A stretch of 64,000 nucleotides of DNA from Phoronis australis (taxonomy: Eukaryota; Phoronida; Phoronidae): the NCBI GenBank assembly GCA_002633005.1, contig NMRA01000093.1, positions 249,441 to 313,440 of the forward strand. The letters are read 5' to 3'. Position numbers and translations under genes: made by a program. Positions 37,857 through 49,766 of the stretch are shown here, piece after piece (the first letter of the stretch is position 1; each line of letters opens with the position of its first letter). The notes under the pieces are model-generated. The model was not told the DNA's origin, made no database searches, and was given only the letters and a program-made list of their open reading frames with translations.

Positions 37857-38984
37857 TGGGAATCTTTTCTTCTGTAGGTCGTATGAAGTCTGCAGGGTTG
37901 TGCACCATTGACACTGATTGAATAGACAAGATTTTTATTGACCATCATAACTTGAAAATGTTCCATGGGGGGGGTATTCTCAGTGCAAAACAACACGGTA
38001 GCTGAATGTCTGGATTTTGAGCACGACAGAGGACTGCCTGTAATGAACTCACTGAATGTAAAAGAACAAAAACGCTCACACGTGTACACGAATGGATGTC
38101 AATCCACCAATCCACTATCAAAGTGGACACTGGATGAACAACATACTTTGAAAACGCCTACCCTTCTACCGTACTGTGCTTGCGATTAACAGAATGACAT
38201 ATCTGTTTTCTGCTGTTTGGTTTCTTGGCCGAGTTTAAAGCATTCACGCCAAACTTAGTTGGAGCTCTCTCGTTGCTATAAACATGCATCTTACGTTTAG
38301 ACATTCACTTCTAAGACTCCCTTGTTACCCTTCGGTGTAGCCACCACGCGCGTATAGTTTATGAATAACATAAAGCCTCCTCTTATTGTATGCATGATCC
38401 TATCAGCTACACAAACTGCGGCACTCGGGAAAATTTGGCCGAGTACGGTGCCACGTGAAGCGCTATGAATCAGAAGCAAATTCAAAATTATTACTAACTT
38501 AGTTGTCATTGTACTTAGTAGCACCAGTAGCTGTAACAGTTTCGTTGATGTTTTCCATGTATAGACCTTATTCACGAGGCGGACATTAAAATCCAAAGCG
38601 AGGCTCACTGCAATAAACAAAGCTGAAGTTGACATCACGTGAGTTAATTGGCCTGTCTTTCGAGTACTACCTGGATATTAAATCTTAAAAATGTGTCAAT
38701 AATTAACCTCAGAGACGTAGAAAAATACATTAGAGAACAAGTCAATGCATCAAAAAGTTGTCTGACGAAAGGGTATAAGTTTTTTCGGAAAACTAGTTTC
38801 GAAACATGAAAAGTAGATAAGACCAAACTACGGCGATCGTAGTGTTACGGATTAGGTGTTATGCTGAATGTTACGTTTTTTCTTGTAAATTGTTGATAAA
38901 AATGCTTTCTGCAAGTCATCTGCTTGTAAGGTTGCCGAGTTGAAGATATATTCGACAGTGGTGGCTTATAGCATTTTGCTGTCA
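37857..38984. other. No gene seen
   Basis: Anonymous DNA; reverse-strand ORFs up to 113 codons (38297-38638) lack recognisable motifs. Confidence 0.45.
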
Positions 38985-40125
38985 TATGGAATTAGTCACA
39001 TCAGGTTTAATTTATTGATAAAGAATATTAACATCAAGCATAGCCTAGGTCCTGGTGAGGTAGAGACTACTAACAGTTGATTTGTCATTCATCTGAAAGA
39101 ATATCTGATGTTATTAAATATATTTTTATTAAAGTAAAAAACCAGGCTCGTAAATAAAGATTTGTCCATTTTTTAAATTGAAAAATTCAAAAACGAGCAC
39201 TGCCCGAGCAATCGTTTTCGCATTATATGCAGGTTCTCATTCACACCCTTACACACATTTACAAGTAATTATTTGACCATCAATTCTGCTATCATGGTTC
39301 TAATAATTCTGACGTCTATTTCATATGTTAGGTTTCAGCTATTAATCCGGAGTAGTGAATTTTAAAATCAGAACACCTAATTCGTTCGTCCAAAGCATAA
39401 CATCGTTTTAGAGCTCAAGTTCAGTTACCTGGACAGAGTAAGAAAAGTTATGTTTCTTCAGGGGCATCGTTCATCCAAGGGGAAAGGTGCCTGTGCATTT
39501 TTTTCGCCGAGTGCGGGGCGAAATCTACCTCCGATCAGCATCCCCGTCCTGTTGCAAGGCCTCACAGGCTCTGTCTCAAGTAACATTTTGTGCTTTTTCA
39601 AATTGTCACCTGTATGGTTACAGGTGATTTGAACTTCGGAGAGAAGTTTTCAATCACTAGGGGAGTTTTTAGGCCTCGTGGACGTAATATCGGGGGATTT
39701 TCAATATTTTTGAGAGGGGAATAAGGCCAATATTGAGTGCCCTGTCCTTTTTGCGAAGAAAAATGCATCATGTTTCAACCCCTAGTCATGAACACAGCAT
39801 GGCTGGCCGACGATTCTCCGGTCGTTGCTATGATGCTCCGCAACCGAGATGCGACAAAATATGATCTAACTTTTCGAAAACATTTATAAATCTTACACGG
39901 CCATATTTTCCTTCGTCGCGACGTATGGCAAGGACCGAACGTACGCTTCCGAATCTCAACGTCTTTAGGGATTCTAAAACAGCGAGTTGTGTGTCCGTAT
40001 TTTTTCTAGCGGTTTTGAGCAACGCGGAATACAACCAGTATATGCCAATAAGCCAACGGAGCTATCGTATAGCGAGCCTCGTTTTGAAACGCGCCTCCTG
40101 TCGGCGTGAATTGGGTCTATATCTT
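38985..40125 (+). repeat. Old duplication, copy 1 (copy 2 at 41355-42681)
   Basis: Begins AATTAGTCACATCAGGTTTA and ends near CTGTCGGCGTGAATTGGGTC, aligning in order with 41355-42681. Divergence by substitutions and indels is clearly greater than for the pairs flanking Ns. The 138-codon open frame at 39925-40341 starts in this block but is broken by stops in copy 2, so it is not conserved. Confidence 0.8.
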
Positions 40126-41354
40126 ATCTTTCATACCGTGAATAATTCGCTTACAAGGAAGTCACGCGTGTCTAAAGATATGCGGGAATTTTCACCGCTC
40201 GTCCTTCTGAGCGACTTGTTCCAGGATCAAAGACAGCGCGGCGCCGGAATCAGGCACAAATGTCATGACTGCATTGCCCGATACGAGCAAGACCCAATAA
40301 AATGTAATTATCAGACCATAAACTGTATTAGACATCTCTGACTGTACATAATGGCGAATTTTCAAAATGCATTAACCACTAATTTCCGTTATAAACGAAC
40401 ACTACGGCGTTATACATCTGGAAAAAAACAACCAAGTACGGTTTTTGATTTTTGAAAATCGATGAACTAATAATAGCAAAAATTACAACCATTGGGTTGA
40501 AGATAAAGTACCGCGCGCATTGATATACCCGGTGGATATACAAACGCTGATTAGATTTAACAATACCACATGGATTCATTTTTTAATATTCTTTCAATCT
40601 CGTTTAACTAGATTTTTGACCAGGAAACAGTTGTTGTGCCCACTTTTCATTTTTTATTACTGACAAAGAGCTAGAATAGTAATATAGTCAGTGACACCGA
40701 AACTATCCAGAGATTCCAAATCATCAATTTGGTTATCACCATATTTGCCCTTTTGTATATATTTTATTATTTGAGTTCCAATAAAGACTAAACTTTAATT
40801 ACACGTGAAATTTTAGACAACATGCAATGTGGTAAGTTTAGGGATGGGCTAGCAATAAACTTAACTAATTAAGTTTAGCTGGCGATAAAAATCTATCACT
40901 GTTTTGGTACTTCAAGTTCAAAACTTAGATATAAAGTTATCAACCCGTTCTCGGTAAGAAAAAAAAACAAGTGGTCAGAAGCATTAAAAATTAAATAAAG
41001 ACAACCAATATGAAACTGATCGTTCCTTTGGGAAGTGGCCCTTTGTGAAGATAAACACAAGTTAACCTTTTTAGTCATTTTGTAATATTTATAATGTACC
41101 AAGTTAAAACTACTCTCCAGAGTTGCAGGTTATAACTCTGCAAATATCAGAGAAAATTAAATTGGGGGTACTAACAACAACCATTGTTGAGACAATAATT
41201 ATCTTTCCACTTCATTAGCTCAGATTTCCTTCAATACAAAGGGCGTGCTGAATAGGCATCGTAAAAGTTGCTTGGGGCGTAGGGAATCAGAGCCGTCACC
41301 AGTATAAGCGAGAACTTCTCTACATGTTAGCAATCGAACCCCTTGGTGTCTGTC
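40126..41354. other. No gene seen
   Basis: Anonymous AT-rich DNA between the two copies of the old duplication. Confidence 0.45.
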
Positions 41355-42681
41355 ATGTGCAATTAGTCACATCTGGTTTAATTTGTTGATCAAGAATATT
41401 AACATCAAGCATAGCCTAATCCTATGCACTCACTGGGAGTAACAGTTGATTTGTCATTGGTCTGAAAGAAAGATTGATGTTATTAAGTATATTTTTATTA
41501 AAATATAAAACCAGGTTCGTAATTGAAAATAAAAATTATTTGACCATCAATGCTTTCTTGGTTGTAATAATTCTTACGTCTATTTCATGTGTTAGATTTC
41601 AAATATCAATCTGGGCCAAGTTGAAATTTAAAATTAAAACACCTAATTCGTTCGTCCAAAACATAACATGGTTTTAGAACACAATTTCAGTTAACTCAGC
41701 AATCATAGTTATCATGTTTCTGCAGGAGCCTCTTTCATCCGAGGGGAACGGCGAGTTTTTCGTCGAGTGAGGGCGGGAACAATCTACCTCCCGGTCACCA
41801 TCAATAGCACCCCGCCCTGTTGCAAGCTCTCATAGGCTCTGCCTCAATTTAAAGTAGCCTTTTGTGCTCTTAAAAATTGTCACCAGTGTGGTTACAGGTA
41901 TATTTGAACTCAGAGAGATTTTTCACAAGGGAATTTTTATGCCTCGTGGGGGGAATTTCCCGTGATATTTCAATATGTTTGAGAGGGGAATAGGGCCGAT
42001 ACTGGGCCCCAAATTTGAGGGATTGAGGGCCCTGTCCTTTTTGGAAAGAAAAATTATAATATTTCAACCCGTAGCAGGGGCGGATCCAGGTTTTTTAGTT
42101 AGGGGGGCAGGGCACAGGAATAAGCAGCATTTCAGCAGATGCGCGCACCCAGTCTAAACTCTGGGGATGCAGGGGTCTTGAATTCTTGGGTTTGCGGACC
42201 TGTTGACTAAAAAAAACGGTAAACGGGGTTCATTCAGCGCCTATGCGTTGTTTATTCACTCCCCGTTGCACACGTGTGCTAGTCAGCAATTCGCACCCGA
42301 ACTCAAAAATGGGATCTGATAAATTTTAGGGGGGGCATGCCCCCCCCCAAATCCGTAGTCATGAAAACACAGCCTGGCTGGCCCATTCTCCGGTCGTTAC
42401 TATGATGCTTAACAACTGACCGACATGCGACAAAATATGATCTAACTTTTCGAAAACATTTATAAATTTTACACGGGCATATTTTGCTTCGTCGCGGCAA
42501 CGACCCAACGCTTCCGAATATCAACGTCTTTAGAGATTGCGAAGCAGACAGTTGCGTGTCCGTATTTTTTCTAGCCGTTCGCGAAACAACACGGTCTGAA
42601 ACTATGCCGATAAGCTAACAGAGCTATCGTAGCGAGCCTCGTTTTGGAATGCGCTTCTTGTCGGCGTGAATAGGGTCTATA
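41355..42681 (+). repeat. Old duplication, copy 2, interrupted by a MITE
   Basis: Aligns with 38985-40125 but carries an extra block (42075-42353) that copy 1 lacks: copy 1 reads AACCCCTAGTCATGAA where this copy has the insert. Confidence 0.8.
42075..42353 (-). mobile_element. 14106-type MITE inserted in the duplicated block
   Basis: Starts CAGGGGCGGATCCAGG, the inverted complement of the 14106 element's right end, and ends CCCCCCCCAAATC, matching that element's inverted left end minus its last bases. CGTAG lies on both sides (42070-42074 and 42354-42358), fitting the 5-bp duplication seen at 14106. The first two bases of the right copy could belong to the truncated terminus instead. The empty site is seen at about 39773-39785. 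Confidence 0.75.
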
Positions 42682-43131
42682 CTGAACAGTCGTGCCCCCG
42701 GTCACAAGGTCACTGATCATAGCTACGCTGTGTTTACAAACGAGAGAGAGGACTTGCTTGGTATTATAAAGCAAAAAAATGAAACATGGTTTTTAGTTTG
42801 CAAATCACTCCAAATGCACACACTATCCAGCCTGCTCAAGACATGCCTGACCACAAGCTATCCCATGAGCCTTCGCGCAGGAAGTAACTCGCACATGCGC
42901 AATGCGTAGTTCGTTTGGGCTGCCAATCCGCTATTAAATATAATGTTTTTTTTACCAACATTGTATCCTCATATGAGTGCATAGGAAGTGATTCGACACA
43001 TGTTTTTGACCAGTTGTGGACCACCACGTTATAGAAACAACATTCACATTCAACTGCGCAACTAAAGAACCAGACGTTATCAAAAGATCTGGAATTACAA
43101 CCACATTAACATGGACAAACTGCGCACTGAC
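42449..43131 (+). repeat. 0.68-kb block, first of a near-identical pair
   Basis: TTTTCGAAAACATTTATAAA to TGGACAAACTGCGCACTGAC, almost identical to 43133-43811. It ends exactly at the N at 43132. Includes the upstream part of the LINE region. Confidence 0.85.
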
Positions 43132-43132
43132 N

Positions 43133-43811
43133 TTTTCGAAAACATTCATAAATTTTACACGGACATATTTTGCTTCGTCGCGGGAAGGACCCAACGCTTC
43201 CGAATCTCAACGTCTTTAGAGATTGTGAAGCAGACAGTTGCGTGTCCGTATTTTTTCTAGCCGTTTGCGGAACAACACGGTCTGAAACACAGAACTATGC
43301 CGATAAGCTAACAGAGCTATCGTAGCGAGCCTCGTTTTGGAATGTGCTTCTTGTCGGCGCGAATAGGGTCCATACCGAACAGTCGTGCCCCCGGTCACAA
43401 GGTCACTGATCATAGCTACGCTGTGTTTACAAACGAGAGAGAGGACTTGCTTGGTATTATAAAGCAAAAAAATGAAACATGATTTTTAGTTTGCAAATCA
43501 CTCCAAATGCACACACTATCTAGCCTGCTCAAGACATGCCTGACCACAAGCTATCCCATAAGCCTTCGCGCAAATGCGCAATGCGTAGTTCGTTTGGGCT
43601 GCCAATCCGCTATTAAATATAATGTTTTTTTTACCAACATTGTATCCTCATATGAGTGCATAGGAAGTGATTCGCCACATGTCTTTGACCAGTTGTGGAC
43701 CACCACGTTATAGAAACAACATTCACATTCAACTGCGCAACTAAAGAACCAGACGTTATCAAAAGATCTGGAATTACAATCACATTAACATGGACAAACT
43801 GCGCACTGACA
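43133..43811 (+). repeat. 0.68-kb block, second of a near-identical pair
   Basis: Starts TTTTCGAAAACATTC directly after the N and runs without a break into the LINE. See the first copy. Confidence 0.85.
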
Positions 43812-46265
43812 TAACCAAATTTAACTGCACGGAAATACTTAGCAAAAGTGACATAAATGACGCAGTCTCAACATTCACGCAGTCACTCAACAACCTACTA
43901 AATTATAATATCCCATAAACCATGCAAACAATAAAAAACAAGAACAAACCGTGGTTAACAATAACATTAAGTCTGATATAAATAAAAGAAACAAACAGTA
44001 CAGATCGTTCAAAAAATCAAATAATCCGTGCACGTTTAAGTGCTACAAAGAACAGTGCAAGAGTGTGGAAGAACTAATTAAAAAGACAAAACAAGACTAT
44101 AAGATGAAAATTATGTCCAACATCAACAATGTCTCCAAAACTTCTAAGGAATATTAGGATATAGTAAACAAAATTCGAGGACAGGTAAAGAAATCATCAT
44201 ACCCCACCATCCACTCAAAGGAATCCAACAATCAGGCGTTATCCAAAGCTGAAAAAAGTAAGTTATTTCTAGAATACTTCAACGCCAAGAGTCACACTGC
44301 ACCAACAACAAACTTTCCCGAATTCCCAATTAGAACATTAAAACACCTCTCTGACATACAAGCCCAACCATGTGAAGTCCGAAAACTACTAGAAAATATT
44401 GACGAAACAAAAACGACGGTATCAATCTCATAACCAATAAAATGATTAAGATAATAGCAAGAGAGCTTACAGCTCCTTTGACACAATTATATAACAAAAT
44501 ACTACTATCTGGAAAATTTCCTTGAACTGGAAACTTGGTGTTATGATACCAATACACAAAAAGAACTCCAAAACATACATTGCCAACTATCGCCCAATAA
44601 CTCTATCCAAAAGTTTAGAAAAAAATATTTTCTCAACACATGTTTGACCACCTCTCTTCACAAAACCTCATATATTGTCGCCAATTTGGATTCATGCCTG
44701 GTAACAGCACTGTGTCCCAACTTACAGAAACTGTACACGACATCCACCTCCAGTTTGAACCAGGGTACAACGTGAGATCCGTAGTTTTAGACATTGCGTC
44801 AGCTTTTGATGTCGTTCCCCCATGATCTGCTTCTACATAAATTACAATCTTACGGTTTTTCCGTATCTCTCCTATTACTTTTAAAATCATATCTGGAATG
44901 TCGAACTTACAAAGTCTTATCACGCTCATCAACGCTAGGTTTCGTAAATTCTGGAATACCACAAGGTAGAGTACTAGGCCGCTTACTCTTTTTATTGTAC
45001 ATCAATGATCTTCCACACACAATAAACACTAAAACATTCGTATATGCTGATGACACTGCAATTTTCTACCCATTCTCAAAAGAGAATCCCCATGACTCCT
45101 TACAATTGCAAACTGACCTAAACAAAATCTATGACTGGTCTTGCAAAAGGGAAGTTGACGTTTGAACCTGAAAAAACTGTAGATCTTGTGTTTTGTAAGT
45201 CTAATAATACTCATTTTCAAGCAAATCCAAAACTGGAATTATCAGTCAACGGGGAGGTTATTCCCAATAAGTTCACACACAAACACCTTGGCTTGCTACT
45301 AGACCACAAGCTTACATTTACGCCTCACTATCGCGAACTCGTTCAAAAAATACAAAAATTAATCAATCCAATTAGAATTGTCTCTCGTCGTCTCAACTCT
45401 ATGCATCTTGAAACTCTGTTCAAGTCTTTTGTTCTTCCACATCTAGATTACTGTGACATAATCTACCAATCGGCAAATGCTGGCATACTTCTTCAATTAG
45501 AAAGACTACAATACCAAGCAGCTTTAGCCATAACAGGAGCATACAAAGGGTCCAAAACAATCAAGGTTCTAAATAGCCTCAACTGGAGCAAACTAGCAAC
45601 CCGTCGTAAACTCCACCTGTCCATGTATACATTCAAAGTCTTAACCAACAATTATTCAAACAAAATTCTCTTTGACTCCTACAAAAGACTTAACACGAGA
45701 CCAGGACTGCGGCAAAGTAATATATGTATACACTATTCCGTCTTCCACCAGCCAAGCCTTCAGGAGATCTACAATATTAACTTGTATTTAGAACTCGAAT
45801 TCCTTACCATCCAAAATAAAAGAAAGCACTTCAATCGTCACTCTCAAAAATAACTTTAAAATGCATACCACTACTCAAGAGCTACCAGTCCCATTGACAT
45901 CGTTCCAACTTCCTTGCAATCATGAAATAATCCTATACAGATCAAGATGCGGTCTATTCCTAAACAACGAGAAATTAGGACATAATTTTAATAATATTTC
46001 GCGTCTGTGTTCATGTGGAGACACCCAGACAAATGATCATGTTTTCTTTGCTTGTGACGTATGCAAGGAGCAGAGGGTACAGCTTTTCCAGACACTCGAA
46101 CAATACACCAATATTTACAAAAAATATTCTGAAAATCCGCAATTGTACAACAAAATTAATTTTTTTCTATATGGATGTCAAGAACCCAACCCAAATGAAA
46201 AGGTTTTATTCGAAATAGTATCAACATTTCTTTATAATATTAAATCTCTTTGTGTGAGTGGATAG
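43790..46265 (+). pseudogene. LINE reverse transcriptase ORF, several frameshifts
   Basis: In order: linker (43790-44157; KKTKQDYKMK), RT fingers with the phrase VMIPIHKKNSKTYIANYRPI (about 44538-44597), palm motif A LDIASAFD (44787-44819), GIPQG motif (about 44958), catalytic YADD (45043-45054), thumb (45160-45853; KLTFEPEKT, HKHLGLLLD, LDYCDIIYQS) and a C-terminal piece (45861-46265) with LCSCGDTQTNDHVFFAC, a likely zinc-binding part common in this class. The reading frame is broken by frameshifts near 44530, 44640, 44816-44821 (a run of five C, one base too many) and 45150-45160, with stops at 44153 and 45851. The element made DNA copies of its own RNA by target-primed reverse transcription; this copy cannot. 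Confidence 0.85.
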
Positions 46266-46475
46266 AATTGTATAAATGTGTATGAAAATGAATTATTTAC
46301 ATTTGTAATCATATGTCATTGTAATCTTAACTACAGTTTTTTTAATTTATGTATTTGTGTAAAATAATTGTATATAGATTTCTTTGTATTTTTTAACCCA
46401 CATATAATGCCTCTTGGCGCTTTCTGGGTTATGTATATTCATTGTATCGAAGATTTCGTAATAAACATAAAAAGT
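43790..46475 (+). mobile_element. Non-LTR retrotransposon (LINE), degenerate
   Basis: A forward-strand element with a reverse transcriptase, a cysteine/histidine-containing C-terminal region, a 3' UTR of about 200 bp and a polyadenylation signal AATAAA at 46460-46465. The endonuclease expected upstream is not recognisable, so the 5' end is truncated or decayed. 43790-44157 encodes the basic linker that usually sits between endonuclease and RT. Clade is uncertain: the layout fits the CR1/L2/Jockey side of the LINEs. No poly(A) tail or target-site duplication was identified. Confidence 0.85.
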
Positions 46476-47796
46476 TATGGGATACTTGTAATAACAACTG
46501 TGCTTTGTATTGCTAGTTATGTAACTCTAAGACTTTGAAACTAGTCAGCTTTGGGAAGAGGCATTTCCGACAACAACGACAATCAGAGAACTATTATCCA
46601 ATCAAAATTACTTAACTTTTGTCTGCCTACACCATTTTTGGTAATGATTTGTGTTCATTGCTGGAATCCGGCAACTTTATTCGGAGAATTGCTTTGCAAC
46701 TAGGAGGAAGTGTGTGGGTTTTGTGTTTTGAGCTATCTCGCCCACCTTTCTTGTATTCAGTATTAACTATTTTGTTAGCTACTTTAGAATTCATATTGCT
46801 TGGAGAGAGGCTGCTGCTTGCTTCAAAAATACCCAACGTTGGTAAGACACAACTTTGTTTCTTGATGTTTCACTATTACCTTTGACTTTACAAACAACTA
46901 TTCTCAGTTCTTTAATTATTTGATTAATTCATAGAAATTGTTGTAACTACAAACTTCTGCTAACTGATGTTTGCCTAATTGTGAGTTGATATAATATTAT
47001 CAGACATGCAGTTTTCTTTATTTTTAGAATGATGTAATTGGTACTTCAGTTTGTATTAGAGATTGTACTATCTTTATTAATTGTTTCAAGTGCAACCGTA
47101 TTCGTAGGCTATCGTATTCGTATCTTCGTATAACGTACATACTTGTACAATCGTAAATACACGTGTCTTATCGTATCACAAATAAAGTTTTATGAACCGC
47201 TGTTACGGTATTATTATTATACGCGTGTAAACCGCTCGGCCAACAACAAAAACAAGGGAGACATCTATTGTGCGTGTGGATGCTCTACAGTCTTAGTTTA
47301 ATGTTTGAGTATCACCTACAATCCTTCGTAAATTCTATGGATAACGAAGAGCAATATTTTAAGGCACACAAGTCGTCTCCTAAATTCAAAATAACGCCAC
47401 TGTCAGATCTGAATAAGTCAGTGTATCACTTCAGTAACCTTCAGGATTTATGCCGGGGTTATTTACTTGAGTATAATGTACGTGCTGAAGTTTATTAGGA
47501 TTGTTTCTTGATCGCTTTTCACTTTTAACTGTACGGTCGAAGCACACATAACTAGTAGAATTAAAAACATACAGTTAGTATTATATACTTGAGGTTCATG
47601 GCAATAGGGCTGCCCCGGATTACACAGCGACACTCGAATCTAGCTGCATTTACCCACAATGCCGTAAACATTCATCAGGCACATTTGCTGCCTCGTTTTC
47701 GAGCCACTGGAGTTTCACATGTTATTTGTTGTGGTTCTGATTCTGAACAAGTTTTTCTCGGTTGCATTACTCTATTCGTTCTTCCTATGCTAACGA
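46476..47796. other. No gene seen
   Basis: AT-rich, with a degenerate CGTATTCGTA-like patch at 47090-47190. The frame at 47268-47498 is open but unrecognised. Confidence 0.4.
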
Positions 47797-47943
47797 AGTA
47801 TTAAGTGTTGTGTTGTGGGCTGCAACACCGGCGTGAAAAAGTTTTATAAACTGGACAAATACCCGTGGATGCGTGATCTGAAATTCTTTGCCTTCCCGAC
47901 ATTAATGAGAGACACAAAAATGGGCCTGATTTCAAAAAATTGA
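47797..47943 (+). pseudogene. THAP zinc-finger N-terminal fragment
   Basis: The frame from 47797 reads SIKCCVVGCNTGVKK, then after a 20-residue stretch FFAFP, then a stop at 47941-47943. The C-x4-C-like start (CCVVGC) followed by an aromatic block ending in FP is the first half of a THAP DNA-binding domain. The later tryptophan and the C-x2-H pair that complete the zinc site are not in frame, so the domain is incomplete. No start codon lies in frame, because a TAA stop precedes it at 47791, so it would have to be spliced in (an AG is at 47797-47798) or is dead. THAP domains occur in host transcription factors and in P-element-type transposases; which of these applies is not decidable. Confidence 0.5.
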
Positions 47944-48078
47944 TCAAGCACTTTCTTATCTCCACAAAAATGTCGAATAAAAGTTATCTCCTGTTGAGTG
48001 ATAATATCTGACGAGTGCAGTTTTCAAATGCATACTGAATGCTACCGTTACTGCCGAAGCGTGTCAGTTTGCGCTTTT

Positions 48079-48560
48079 TTCAGGAATCGTCATGAAAAAT
48101 GCTTGGAAAAGTATGACTCGACATTGTTGTTCTCAATGCAGAGTAAAGAATCGTTATCAGATAAATACATGCAAGTTTGGTTACATTTAATTCAACCGAC
48201 GTCACAACAGGCGCGTTTCAGATTACACTCTTTCCAAGAATTGTCAGAAAAAATGCTTGAAAACTGTGCAGGGGAAAGAATCGTTATCAGATAATTATAT
48301 ATGTACACAGACGTTCTCATGTACTACACAAAGTTGATTGCATTCAATTCAACTGACATTACAATAGTAGCATTTCAGATTGGGTTCTTTCCAAGAATAG
48401 TCATGAAAAGAGCTTGAAATGCTATTCCCAGAATTTTTTTTTTCACGATGCAGGGTAAAGAATTGTTATCAGATAAATACAAGTGTACACAAGCGTTCTC
48501 TTCTACTTTGCAAGGTTGGTTACATATAATTCAACGGACTTAACAATAGTCATGAGCATT
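48079..48560 (+). repeat. Tandem repeat, about 155-bp unit, three copies
   Basis: Unit starts at 48079 (TTCAGGAATCGTCATGAAAA), 48232 (TCCAAGAATTGTCAGAAAAA) and 48391 (TCCAAGAATAGTCATGAAAA). Each later contains AAAGAATYGTTATCAGATAA and ACATTTAATTCAAC-type phrases. Diverged, non-coding. Confidence 0.8.
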
Positions 48561-48618
48561 AAGAACGTGACTGTAAGCAGTGTGCCCTAAACTTTATTAA
48601 CCTAAATTTGAAGAAATG

Positions 48619-48720
48619 CAGACCCGTAGCCAGGGGGGTTCGCGGGGGTTCGATCCAACGCGGAAAAGGTCCAGCCCCAGCCTCTCCGATAACGAGATTT
48701 ATGGCACTCTGACATAAATT
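48619..48720 (+). repeat. CCCGTAGCCAGGGGGG-type MITE end
   Basis: CCCGTAGCCAGGGGGGTTCG, then GGGGGTTCGATCC. Same family as the fragment at 36680. The other end is not present. Confidence 0.45.
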
Positions 48721-49766
48721 CTGTTATTTGGGCAAATAACATTATACAGCCCTTCATGCTTCAGATACAACTCCTAGTTAGTTCCTACCAAGTCTGATGG
48801 TAGCGCTGTTTGTTCTTTCTCTCCAGCTTCATGTTGGTCCCACAGGCATCCTCAGATTTTGATCGTCCCCAATACAATACATATAATACTACAAGGTATG
48901 ACACTCCGGGCTAGAAATTCCAAGCCTGCTTCGATTCAGCCGTCCATATCAAACACATAACTCAATACACAAAACCATTGTTCTACACGACCTGTTTTGA
49001 CTCGACACGGTAACGGGTTTGTATTTTGCCGCGTCGAGTTTTGGTAAAGCGCGTCACTAAGTTTAAAAATTGCCGCGCCAGGTTTCAAACCTTGGCTGGC
49101 GTGATGCTTCAGCCCTCATCATCTAATCTGAGCCTGATTTTACCAACAATAAACATAGTTCACTTGACCAAAAGGCAGTTAATAGTATGATATTCTCCGT
49201 AATAAGGCGCCCGGGGCCCTTAGAAAATTCGTTTCGGAGGGAGACGTTTATTGTAATCCAAGGCGGTTAAAATTCGGTCTCCGAAACGGGTGAAATCGGA
49301 AGCTAGGATTCATCGAATTTACGCTATGTGATGTATCTACAAAACTGTGGTGCACTGCTATTAAACGTCGTTGATAAATTACTATAATTTTACAAAAAAT
49401 TGTGCTGAAATACCTGGGCGAAAACTCGTCGATGCGCCCCTGCCTAGTGATCGTCGACAGGGCAGCTTGAATAAAATAGTTTCGACTCAACAAATTACGT
49501 GAAATCCTCACTTAAGTTTTCCAAGTAGCGTCCTTAAGATTTTAAGTTCCTGTGAAGTCGGTATTAGGAACAAAATCCGTTTAAATATGCGCAAGATCGT
49601 ACCCAGCAACATGAGAAAAATCTCTGGACGAACTCACATGTCGTAGTCACGTTTTGAAGATCGTCTGCGTGTGTGAGTGAGCGAGCGCGCGCGTGTCATA
49701 AGCGTTCGTTTTCCGGAGTAAACGCAATGTAACGACGTAGGCGTGCATTGTAACTAAAGAAATAAC

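Noticed and set aside
39925-40341. 138-codon forward ORF, one of the longest in the window
   Set aside because: It overlaps a duplicated block whose other copy (near 42480-42681) has stops in the equivalent frame; no motif recognised.
41225-41340. Possible SINE head (GGTTCGATTGC on the reverse strand)
   Set aside because: One mismatch in the B box and no A box at a proper distance.
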